Source: Rhodococcoides trifolii
GTDB lineage: Bacteria; Actinomycetota; Actinomycetes; Mycobacteriales; Mycobacteriaceae
Reading direction: 5' to 3'
Length of the DNA stretch: 60,908 nucleotides
NCBI RefSeq assembly: GCF_014635345.1
Contig: NZ_BMCU01000008.1
Span: 1-60,908 of the forward strand
The notes below the pieces were generated by a model. It made no database searches, was not told the DNA's origin, and saw only the letters and a program-made list of their open reading frames with translations. This document shows, piece after piece, positions 34,560 through 42,153 of the stretch. Each line of letters begins with the position of its first letter. The stretch's first letter is position 1. A program made the translations under genes and the position numbers.

Positions 34560-37211
34560 TCAGTCCGCCAGTGCACCCGCCAGCTGGTCGCGGGAATCGA
34601 GCCCGAGCTTCACGTACACCTTGGACAGGTGGTACTCGACCGTGCGCGAGCTCAGGTGCAGCGTGCCCGCGACATCGCGGTTCGAGCGTCCGGCGCTGAC
34701 CATGCGGGCGATGTCGAGCTCCTGCGGGGTCAAGACGTCCGCGACGGCGATGTCGTGGGTGCGGCCCTCTCCGCTCGCCCGCAGCACCGACCGGGTCCGG
34801 TCGATCCACGCGGGGAGTTGCAGGCTCTCGAACACGGCCAGTGCGGCGTGCAGATGCTCTCGCGCCTCGACGCGGCGGCGCTTCCCGCGCAGGTGCTCGC
34901 CGTAGGCCAGTCGAGTTCGCGCCGCCTCGAGGGGGCGCTGCGCCAAACCCGGTGCTCGACATGCCTTGTCGAACAACGCGTCCGAGTCCCCCGCCGCCAG
35001 CGCCGTCAGACGCGGTTCGACTGCGTTGCCCCACGGGGAGCCCGCCTCGCACCACCGACCGAAGCGCGCGAGAGCCTGCTCCACGAGATCGGGCTTCCCC
35101 GATGCGACCGCCGCTTCCACCAGATCAGGTGTCGCGAGCAGGCTCACTTCGGGATGACGACGGTCGCCGAGAACCGTCGGAACGAGTATCTCGATAGCGT
35201 CGTCGAATCGGCCCAGGGACACTGCCAACCGGCCCGCCGCCCAGTCGAGCGACGCCGTCGGGTGCTCGGCTCCGCGGCCGGTCACTGCACTCCGGTGCTG
35301 CTCGCACGACGCCGTGTCACCGTCGAGCGCGGCGAGGTGGGCGAGGACGGTGTGCTGGAACGCGCCGTCCGTCTCCTCGCCCGCGTGCGCGGCGAGCGAC
35401 AGCCCTTCGTCGGCGTTGGTTCGCGCAGCTTCCCGGCGTCCCTGACCCGCCAGGACCAGGGCGTGCAACTGCAGCGCGAACGGCAACTCGGTGGCCCGCC
35501 CGCGTGCCCGCATGACCCGGATCGCTCGCTCACAGAACAGCCGGGTGCCCACATCGTCACCGATCATCGTCGCGACCTCCGCGGCGAAGAGCAGCTCCCG
35601 CGGCTCGACCAGGTTCTCGGCGTCCCGCAGCGAGCGAATCAGGTCGCCCACGGCCGGCCGAAAGTCGTCTTGCATGACGGCCACGCCGGCGGGCGCAGCC
35701 ATTCGCACCAACGCGGTGAACAGTCCACTGCTGCCCTCGACGGCGCTGTCTCCGAGCGACGCTGCAAGTGTCGACGCCTTCTCGGCCCAGTCGGCGCGCC
35801 CGCCCCACCACGCCAGGCCGGTGACGCGAGCGGCGAGATCGACAGCCAGCCGCGGATCCCGTCGGACCGCCGCTCCTGCGCCGTCGACGAGGATGCGTAA
35901 CGCGTCGGCGGGCAATCCGCGGCTCAATGCGACGGCTCCGCGGATCTGCGCTGCTGTCCCGGCAATCGAGATGTCACGACCGGTGAGTCCGGCGCGGGTG
36001 ACCAGCCAGTCGGCCTGAGCCGGCCGCCCGATCACCCAGCTGACCAGTCCGGCCGACACCAATCGACGAGCCCGGACGTCGTGGTTCGTGGTCAGTTCGG
36101 CGGCGCGAATCCAGCCGATCAGCGCGTCGGGTGACGCCTCGACGTTCCGCAGAATCGATTCCAACTCGTCGCCGACGTCCTCGGCGGATCCGTCTTCTGC
36201 ACTGCAGCGGTGAAGGGCGCTGAGGAGACGGAAGTCCGCGTTGTCCTGCAGTTCGTCGGCGAGAGCGCGATGCACCGCGCGTCTGAGCACCGCGTCCGCG
36301 CAATGAAACGCGGCGCTGCGATGGGGCCGTCTGGACCAGGCGCGGTCCGACTCGTCGACCCGTACCAGCCTGCGGCTCTCGAGCACGTCGACGTCGTCCC
36401 TCCCGAGACCGAGACGCATACACGCCAGGGCGAGCACTCCGATCGGGAGTCCGTCGCCCGCCGCAACCACGAGCATTGCCACCCGAGCTGTCTCGGACAG
36501 GCCCTCCTCGATGACGCGCCACCGCGCTGTCCATCCGGTGCCGGGCCGCGGCGGCACCGGGAGGCCGGCACGACCGACAACCTCGTCGGATGTCAGGGCC
36601 GCTGCCATCTCCCGTGCAGCCAGCGGATTGCCTCCGGACGCAGCAGCGATGTCGTCGACAACGGAGTCGGGTGCCGAGGGCACGAGGGCGCCGCGAACGA
36701 TCGCTGCACTGTCGCCGGTCGAGAGTGGGTGTAGCCGAAGCACTCTCGCACCGGACGGGAGCGCCTCACCGCGTCGCCACCCGATCAGCACGAGCAACAC
36801 AGGGAATGGAGTGATCCGCCGGGCGAGGATTCCGAGGAGTCTGCGTGCCGACGGGTCCGCACGGTCCAGATCGTCCACCACCACGACGAGGGGTCCACCG
36901 CGGGCCGAGTCCTCGAGCGCATCCAGAGCGGAATTCACGGCTGCGACATCCTCGACGTCGTCGCCCACGAGCGTCGTTCCGAAGAGTCGATCGGACAACT
37001 CCCTTGCGTGCTCACCCACCCGCGCTCGTACGAACCGCGTGGGAAGCCCGGACAACGGACCGACAGTTCGGCCGAGAGCGCTCTTGCCGCTACCGAATTC
37101 GCCGACGATCACCACCGCGCCGCCGACACCGGCGCGGATGCGGTCGAGCGCCTCGCCCAACTGACCGACCTCCGTCTCGCGGCCGGTCACGCGGGGAAGG
37201 TCGGTGGTCAC
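34560..37211 (-). CDS. Second LAL-type LuxR-family regulator
   Basis: About 883 residues from the GTG complementary to 37209-37211; an ATG at 37256 is possible but falls inside the shared regulatory element. ATPase domain with Walker A GEFGSGKSALG and Walker B LVVVVDDLDRAD. The C-terminal helix-turn-helix is LTPQELDIARMVSAGRSNRDVAGTLHLSSRTVEYHLSKVYVKLGLDSRDQLAGAL. It is a paralogue of the regulator at 30655 with the same layout, and is divergent from the SDR-demethylase operon. Two such regulators within 7 kb suggest dual control of one gene cluster. Confidence 0.87.
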   Translation of the reverse strand: MTTDLPRVTGRETEVGQLGEALDRIRAGVGGAVVIVGEFGSGKSALGRTVGPLSGLPTRFVRARVGEHARELSDRLFGTTLVGDDVEDVAAVNSALDALEDSARGGPLVVVVDDLDRADPSARRLLGILARRITPFPVLLVLIGWRRGEALPSGARVLRLHPLSTGDSAAIVRGALVPSAPDSVVDDIAAASGGNPLAAREMAAALTSDEVVGRAGLPVPPRPGTGWTARWRVIEEGLSETARVAMLVVAAGDGLPIGVLALACMRLGLGRDDVDVLESRRLVRVDESDRAWSRRPHRSAAFHCADAVLRRAVHRALADELQDNADFRLLSALHRCSAEDGSAEDVGDELESILRNVEASPDALIGWIRAAELTTNHDVRARRLVSAGLVSWVIGRPAQADWLVTRAGLTGRDISIAGTAAQIRGAVALSRGLPADALRILVDGAGAAVRRDPRLAVDLAARVTGLAWWGGRADWAEKASTLAASLGDSAVEGSSGLFTALVRMAAPAGVAVMQDDFRPAVGDLIRSLRDAENLVEPRELLFAAEVATMIGDDVGTRLFCERAIRVMRARGRATELPFALQLHALVLAGQGRREAARTNADEGLSLAAHAGEETDGAFQHTVLAHLAALDGDTASCEQHRSAVTGRGAEHPTASLDWAAGRLAVSLGRFDDAIEILVPTVLGDRRHPEVSLLATPDLVEAAVASGKPDLVEQALARFGRWCEAGSPWGNAVEPRLTALAAGDSDALFDKACRAPGLAQRPLEAARTRLAYGEHLRGKRRRVEAREHLHAALAVFESLQLPAWIDRTRSVLRASGEGRTHDIAVADVLTPQELDIARMVSAGRSNRDVAGTLHLSSRTVEYHLSKVYVKLGLDSRDQLAGALAD

Positions 37212-37245
37212 GGCACCAGGGTAGATGACCTGGGTCACAGCAACC

Positions 37246-37266
37246 GGTGGACTCATGGATGCGACC
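37246..37266 (+). promoter_or_regulatory. Shared 21-bp regulatory element, copy 2
   Basis: Reads GGTGGAC-TCAT-GGATGCGACC, 18 of 21 identical to the copy at 23121. It lies in the divergent region between the second LAL gene and the SDR-demethylase operon, 53 bases before the SDR start, a longer spacing than for the other three copies. Confidence 0.7.
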
Positions 37267-37319
37267 ACGTGGCGCCGACGACGACTCTTCTCGGAAAGAC
37301 CAAAGAAAGCAGGAACCGA

Positions 37320-38123
37320 GTGAGCGTCACATTCGACTACACGGGCAAAGCCGTTCTCGTGACCGGCGCCGGAAGCGGCATGGGCCGAGACAGCGCCACG
37401 GCCTTTGCGGGGGCTGGTGCTCGCGTCGCCGTCCTGGACATCAATGCCCCCGCCGGGCGCGAGACCGTCGAGCAGATCGAGGCGGCCGGCGGCGAAGCGA
37501 TCTTCGTCGAGGTCGACGTGGCCGACGACGTCGCCGTGCACCGCGCCGTCGACACGGTCGTCGACCGATTCGGTCGACTCGACGTCGCGCACAACAACGC
37601 CGGTGCCGAGGGTCAGCACGGGTACATGCTCGAACAGGATCCGGCCTCGTGGCGACGAACTCTCGACGTCAACCTCTCGTCGGTCTTCTACTGCATGCAG
37701 GCCGAGATCCCACACATGCTCGCCTCGGGTGGTGGCTCCATCATCAACACGGCCTCGGCGGCCGGATTGATCGGAGCGTACGGACTCACCCCGTACGTCG
37801 CGGCCAAGCACGGCGTCATCGGGCTCACCAAGGCGGCGGCGAACGAGTACTCCGAGCGGGGAATTCGCATCAACGCGTTGTGCCCCGGTCCGATCGAGAC
37901 ACCGTTCATCTCGTCCTTCCCCACCAGTTGGACGGACCGGCTACTGGGCGGTGTACCGATCAGACGGCTCGGCCGGACCGACGAGATCTCGCAGGCCGTG
38001 TTGTGGTTGGGATCGGAGGCATCGAGCTACGTCGTCGGGCACAGCCTCAGCGTCGACGGCGGTGTCACCATCGGCGGTGCCGAAACCCGCAACGACGATC
38101 TCGAGGGTCGGGTGTTGACGTGA
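37320..38123 (+). CDS. SDR-family oxidoreductase
   Basis: 267 residues from a GTG at 37320 preceded by AGGA. Cofactor motif VTGAGSGMGRDSA with aspartate in VAVLDIN (NAD preference), HNNAGAEG, catalytic tyrosine/lysine in YVAAKHGVIG and the usual C-terminus YVVGHSLSVDGGVTIGG. It heads the operon with the folate-dependent demethylase, whose possible GTG start overlaps this stop by GTGA. It could oxidise a benzylic alcohol or aldehyde-derived intermediate before demethylation. Substrate unknown. Confidence 0.86.
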   Translation: MSVTFDYTGKAVLVTGAGSGMGRDSATAFAGAGARVAVLDINAPAGRETVEQIEAAGGEAIFVEVDVADDVAVHRAVDTVVDRFGRLDVAHNNAGAEGQHGYMLEQDPASWRRTLDVNLSSVFYCMQAEIPHMLASGGGSIINTASAAGLIGAYGLTPYVAAKHGVIGLTKAAANEYSERGIRINALCPGPIETPFISSFPTSWTDRLLGGVPIRRLGRTDEISQAVLWLGSEASSYVVGHSLSVDGGVTIGGAETRNDDLEGRVLT

Positions 38124-38164
38124 CCGCCTCCCCCACAATTGACGAACAACAGATGGAGAACCCT

Positions 38165-39559
38165 GTGACAATCACCGAACCCGCAAGCGCACAATCCGAT
38201 TCGATCGACGGGGTCGCTCCCGGCACACCGATTCACCAAGTCCTGTTCACGCCCGACAGCCCGATCTTCGAAGGCGCGAACGTGTTCACCGACATCGGAT
38301 TCGGGCTGGTACCAGCCGAGTACTCCACCACGCGTGAGGAATTCCTCGCCTCGCGCGACGCAGCGTCCATCGGCTTCGTGCTCAGCAACAGCCCTGTCTA
38401 CGACGTCTCCGGCCCGGATGCCGCGACTTTCCTCAACTCGGTCTGTGTCAACAAGGACTTCGGCCTCCTCGAGCAGGGCTCGTCCAAGCACGTCGTCATC
38501 TGCAACGACGACGGCTACATGATTGCCGACGGCGTCCTGCTGAAGGTGGACGACAATCACTTCCGCACGTACTGGCTCGCCCCCGTGCTGGCGTTCTTCC
38601 TGGACAAGTCCGACCTCGACGTTCACGGCACGTGGGTTCAGGACGAGTACTTCTTCCAGATCGACGGGCCGAAGTCGAAGTCGATCATCGAGAAGGTCAC
38701 GGGCGCCGATCTCAGCGACCTGAAGTTCGCGCAGAACAAGGTGATCACACTCGCGGGCGCCGATGCCACCGTGCACCGGCTCGGGATGTCCGGCGCCCTC
38801 GCCTACGAGATCCACGGGCCCTCCACCCACGCCCGCGAGGCCTACCGGCAGCTGCGCTCCGAGGTCGAGGCCGTCGGCGGCAAGCCCCAGGGCTTCTGGA
38901 ACTACTCCCTGGTCAACCACACCGTCGCCGGCTACCCGAACCAAGTCATTCACTTCATCGACCCGGTGAAGGACAGCTGGCCCGAGCTCACCGAGTACAT
39001 CGCGCACATCATCCCGTTCGACATCGGTCTGCACGGCAGCGCCTCGGACGATCCGAAGAATGCGTGGGTCACCCCGTTCGACGTCCGCTGGGGTTACCTG
39101 GTCAACTTCGACCACGAGTTCCCGGGCAAGGCCGCACTGCAGAAGATCAAGGCGGAGGGCTCGAAGCGGACCACCGTCACCCTCGAGTGGAATGCCGACG
39201 ACATCGGCGCGGTGTACGCGTCGCAGTTCCGCGGCGCGGACGCCGTCGTCTACGACCCCATGAGCAACGACCCGGTCATCTCGGTCGACGATTATCACAA
39301 GGGCCGCATGCGCATCGACTACGTCCTGAAGGACGGCAAGAAGGTGGGTCTCGCGACGGGCCGCACTCCCGCGTTCATCGAGAACACGATGATCTCGCTC
39401 GCCTACCTCGACCGTGAACTCGCTGTCGAGGGCACCGAGGTGACGGTCCTGTGGGGCGACGTGGGCCACCCCCAGATCGAGATCCGGGCAGTCGTCGCTC
39501 AGTTCCCTTATTACAAAGGCGAGTTCCGCAACGAGAAGCTCGACGTGAGCGCCCTCTGA
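38165..39559 (+). CDS. Tetrahydrofolate-dependent aryl O-demethylase (LigM/DesA-type, GcvT fold)
   Basis: About 464 residues from the GTG at 38165, which has GGAG seven bases before it; ATG 38153 and GTG 38120 are alternatives. It belongs to the aminomethyltransferase (GcvT) fold but has the features of vanillate/syringate demethylases LigM and DesA: PVYDVSGPDAATFLNSV, KVGLATGRTPAFIENTMISLAYLDREL, a block TVTLEWNADDIGAVYASQF and the C-terminus TEVTVLWGDVG...RAVVAQFPYYK, all close to LigM as I recall it. These enzymes move a methyl group from a methoxybenzoate to THF. No glycine-cleavage partner genes are near, while folD, purU and folP are. Exact substrate (vanillate, syringate or 3-O-methylgallate) is open. 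Confidence 0.8.
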   Translation: MTITEPASAQSDSIDGVAPGTPIHQVLFTPDSPIFEGANVFTDIGFGLVPAEYSTTREEFLASRDAASIGFVLSNSPVYDVSGPDAATFLNSVCVNKDFGLLEQGSSKHVVICNDDGYMIADGVLLKVDDNHFRTYWLAPVLAFFLDKSDLDVHGTWVQDEYFFQIDGPKSKSIIEKVTGADLSDLKFAQNKVITLAGADATVHRLGMSGALAYEIHGPSTHAREAYRQLRSEVEAVGGKPQGFWNYSLVNHTVAGYPNQVIHFIDPVKDSWPELTEYIAHIIPFDIGLHGSASDDPKNAWVTPFDVRWGYLVNFDHEFPGKAALQKIKAEGSKRTTVTLEWNADDIGAVYASQFRGADAVVYDPMSNDPVISVDDYHKGRMRIDYVLKDGKKVGLATGRTPAFIENTMISLAYLDRELAVEGTEVTVLWGDVGHPQIEIRAVVAQFPYYKGEFRNEKLDVSAL

Positions 39560-39632
39560 TCACGGTCGTCGACCGGCGCGCACTCCCGGTCGACGACCGA
39601 CACCATCCATCGATGGCCAGGAAAGCGACACC

Positions 39633-39884
39633 ATGACTCACGACTTCGTGTACGACGCGAACCCCATGCGGGTGCGTTTCGGGTCGGGCGCGCTGGCGTC
39701 TCTGCCCGAGGAACTCGACCTGCTCGGGCTGAACCGGGTGCTGATGCTCTGCTCACCCGGCCGCCGGGACACCGCGGATCGCATCGCCGGTCTGCTCGGA
39801 AACCGGTGCGTCGGAGTGCGCGCGGACGCGGTGATGCACGTTCCGGCGGACGTCGCCGAACGGGCCGCCGCCGCAGTCGAACAG
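39633..39884 (+). pseudogene. N-terminal fragment of maleylacetate reductase / iron-containing alcohol dehydrogenase
   Basis: The first 84 residues (FVYDANPMRVRFGSGALASLPEELDLLGLNRVLMLCSPGRRDTADRIAGLLG) match the N-terminus of maleylacetate reductases. Family members run to about 350 residues. After residue 84 the sequence changes to an unrelated Arg/Pro-rich frame that ends at 40052 within the antisense of the GntR gene. The NAD-binding and metal-binding parts are lost. It begins 73 bases after the demethylase gene and once extended that operon, so hydroxyquinol-type metabolism may have been present in an ancestor. Confidence 0.75.
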
Positions 39885-39934
39885 ACACCGGCGCACCGAA
39901 CACCTGATCGACAGGGCGGCCATCGACCACCCTT

Positions 39935-40621
39935 TCAGGGGCGTGCGTGTGCCAGGGCGTCGTCGGCTCCCCCGCGCGTGTCGTCACGGTGCTCGGCCGA
40001 CACTTTCTGGAACAGTGACATGTCCTTGGCGGCGAGGGCGTCGATGATCTGAGCGTGCTGCTCGACAGCGTGCCGTCGTCGCTCCGAGGACCCGTAGTTG
40101 CTGACGAAATATGCATCCGACAGAGTCCAGATGCGTTCGACCTCGGTGATCACCAGGTTGTGGGGCGACAAACTCCACACTGACCGATGAAACTCGTGAT
40201 TGAGGTCGATGAACCCGATGACATCGCCGTCGTCGTCCTTGACTTCCATCTCGGCGTTGAGGCTGCGCAGGTGCTCGAGTGCGGATGCACCCGGCCAGTG
40301 AATGCTCGAGTTGAGTTCGGTCTCGAGGAGAGTGTGCAAGGTGTGCAACTGATTGAGCTCGAACGCTGTTCGCTTCGCCACGACGAAACCTTGGTTCGGG
40401 CGGTGCACCAGCAGCCCCTGGTTGGCCAGGACGAGAAATGCTTCGCGAATGGGGACGCGGCTGACGCCGAGTCGCTGTGACAGCTCTTCTTGGCGCAGCG
40501 CCTCACCAGGGACGAGCTCTCCGAGGAGGATCAGCTTGCGTAGTTGGGCGATGATTGCGGCGGTACCCAGCCGTGTCCGCAACGCCATCCCATCCTCCTC
40601 GCCCGAGGTCATCCGTTCCAC
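39935..40621 (-). CDS. GntR-family (FCD) transcriptional regulator
   Basis: 228 residues; starts at 40612 or 40588 are also possible. The winged helix reads LRKLILLGELVPGEALRQEELSQRLGVSRVPIREAFLVLANQGLLVHRPNQGFVV, the standard GntR signature. The FCD ligand domain follows with DLNHEFHRSVWSLS and RHAVEQHAQIIDALAAKD, which provide the metal-binding histidines. It lies at the downstream end of the minus-strand aromatic operon and probably represses it, with an aromatic acid or ring-cleavage product as effector. The palindrome at 48674 is a candidate operator. Confidence 0.87.
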   Translation of the reverse strand: MERMTSGEEDGMALRTRLGTAAIIAQLRKLILLGELVPGEALRQEELSQRLGVSRVPIREAFLVLANQGLLVHRPNQGFVVAKRTAFELNQLHTLHTLLETELNSSIHWPGASALEHLRSLNAEMEVKDDDGDVIGFIDLNHEFHRSVWSLSPHNLVITEVERIWTLSDAYFVSNYGSSERRRHAVEQHAQIIDALAAKDMSLFQKVSAEHRDDTRGGADDALAHARP

Positions 40622-40711
40622 GGTCCGAACCCGTCCCTGCAGGACGGGCGTGACCTGCAGCCTAATCGCAGATCACGCCCCTCGTCCGACAGGAGGTGCA
40701 CTCCGCGCAGT

Positions 40712-41710
40712 TCAGACCTTCAGCCGTGGGAAGACGCGTCGCGCGTTCTCTTCGAACACTCTTCTGCGGTCGGTCTCGTCGAGAAAGTCGAAGCCCTCGA
40801 TGACCGGCTTCAAATCGTCGAAAGGGCGCCCCGTTTCAGGGTTCTCGGTCGAGCCGCTACCGGGACGTTCCGTTCCGAAGAGCACTCGGTCCGACCCGAC
40901 AGTCTTGAGCAGCAGCTCGAGTGCAGGTGAATAGTGCAGAACGGTGTCGAAATGGAAATGCTTCAGGTGGTCTTCGAAGCGTGGCGCGTGCGGGTCGCCG
41001 CCGAGTCCGGGATGAAGATGTTCAGCCTGCCATCGACCGAGCTGATACGGCACGGAGCCACCGCCATGCGAGATCATCACGTTCAACGTCGGAAAGCGTT
41101 CGAACACCTTTCCCCGGATCATCGACAGAATCGCGACCGATTCCTCGGTGATGAAGTGTTCGCTGTAGGTCTCACGGCCGTTGTAACACCCGGCCGAGTG
41201 CACCTGCATCGGAACCTTCAGTTCGACGAGCTGCTCGAACAGCGGATACCAGTAGGGGTCGCCGAGGGCCGGCGCTGTGCCGGTGCCTTCGTGGGGATCC
41301 GGATTCACGGTCACCCCGACGAATCCGAGCTCCTCGACGGTACGGCGCAGTTCCGGGAATGCACGTTCGACCGGCTCGTCGGGTGTGATGGGCAGACCGG
41401 CCACACCAGCGAACCGCTTCGGGTGCATCTCCACGGTGCGCGCTATGACGTCGTTGTTCGCGCGGATCCACGCGTCCACCAGCCGTGCGGGTTTCATCGA
41501 ATGACCCTGGTGATACGGGCGCGGGGACAGCAGTTGCACGTCGGTGCCGACAGCGTCCATGGTCTCGACGTTGCTGTGCGCACACGCGGCCAGTGAGTCG
41601 TCACTGATCTTGGGTTGCCCGATGTGATACCCACCGTCGGCCATCAGGTTCGCACGAAAGGCGTACAAACCGTCGGGTGCCACGATGTGGGCGTGTGAGT
41701 CGATGATCAT
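40712..41710 (-). CDS. ligJ: 4-oxalomesaconate hydratase (LigJ-like amidohydrolase)
   Basis: 332 residues of the amidohydrolase superfamily. Compared from memory with Sphingobium LigJ, many blocks coincide: MIIDSHAHI (metal histidines 6 and 8), ELGFVGVTVNPDP, HGGGSVPYQLGRW, LFGTERPGSGSTENPETGRPFDDLKPVIEG with the metal-ligand glutamate, and VFEENARRVFPRL. LigJ adds water to 4-oxalomesaconate to give 4-carboxy-4-hydroxy-2-oxoadipate in the protocatechuate 4,5-cleavage and gallate pathways. The second of two tandem ATGs (complement of 41708-41710) is preferred because GAGG lies six bases upstream. Related decarboxylases (ACMSD-like) are the main alternative. Confidence 0.75.
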   Translation of the reverse strand: MIIDSHAHIVAPDGLYAFRANLMADGGYHIGQPKISDDSLAACAHSNVETMDAVGTDVQLLSPRPYHQGHSMKPARLVDAWIRANNDVIARTVEMHPKRFAGVAGLPITPDEPVERAFPELRRTVEELGFVGVTVNPDPHEGTGTAPALGDPYWYPLFEQLVELKVPMQVHSAGCYNGRETYSEHFITEESVAILSMIRGKVFERFPTLNVMISHGGGSVPYQLGRWQAEHLHPGLGGDPHAPRFEDHLKHFHFDTVLHYSPALELLLKTVGSDRVLFGTERPGSGSTENPETGRPFDDLKPVIEGFDFLDETDRRRVFEENARRVFPRLKV

Positions 41711-41760
41711 CATGTTCCTCGTGTCTGGGGGTAGTTCGATCGTGTGGGTCACGCGGGGTG

Positions 41761-42150
41761 TCAGGCGTCGCCGACGTACGCGATGAGTTCGCACTGGATG
41801 AGCAGCGGGTCGGCAAGCGGGTACTCGAGGGTGTGCCGTGCCGGGCGGCTGACCTCGTCGGGGAACATCGCCACCCAGTGCGGATCGATGACCGCCCGTG
41901 CCGCCCGGTCGCGCACGAAGAACGTGAGCTTGGCGATGTCGTCCGTGGTGCCGCCCGCCTTGTCGAGGATGCGGCCGATGTTGGAGAAGATCAGTGCTAC
42001 CTGCGCGTCCACGGTCTCGGGTACGGCTCCGCTGTCGGGGTCGAGTCCGTTGATTCCGCTCGAGGTCAACAACGGACCCACCAGCGAGGCCTGCGGGATG
42101 GGGGCTCTGCCGTGGTGGAGGCCGGGAATTTCGATCGATCGACGTGTCAT
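41761..42150 (-). CDS. RidA-family protein
   Basis: 129 residues of the RidA/YjgF/UK114 family: LVGPLLTSSGINGLDPDSGAVPETVDAQVALIFSNIGRILDKAGGTTDDIAKLTFFV, with the expected arginine in SRPARHTLEYP and glutamate in IQCELIAYVG. Classical RidA deaminates reactive enamines or imines. Family members in aromatic operons often act on 2-aminomuconate-type or oxo-intermediates. It is three bases from the ligase stop-start boundary and 50 bases before the ligJ-like gene, so it is co-transcribed with both. The exact role is unknown. Confidence 0.82.
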   Translation of the reverse strand: MTRRSIEIPGLHHGRAPIPQASLVGPLLTSSGINGLDPDSGAVPETVDAQVALIFSNIGRILDKAGGTTDDIAKLTFFVRDRAARAVIDPHWVAMFPDEVSRPARHTLEYPLADPLLIQCELIAYVGDA

Positions 42151-42153
42151 CGG

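Noticed and set aside
38165..39559. Glycine-cleavage T protein (gcvT) as the identity of the GcvT-fold gene
   Set aside because: No gcvP, gcvH or lpd genes nearby, and the C-terminal blocks resemble LigM/DesA aryl demethylases more than GcvT.
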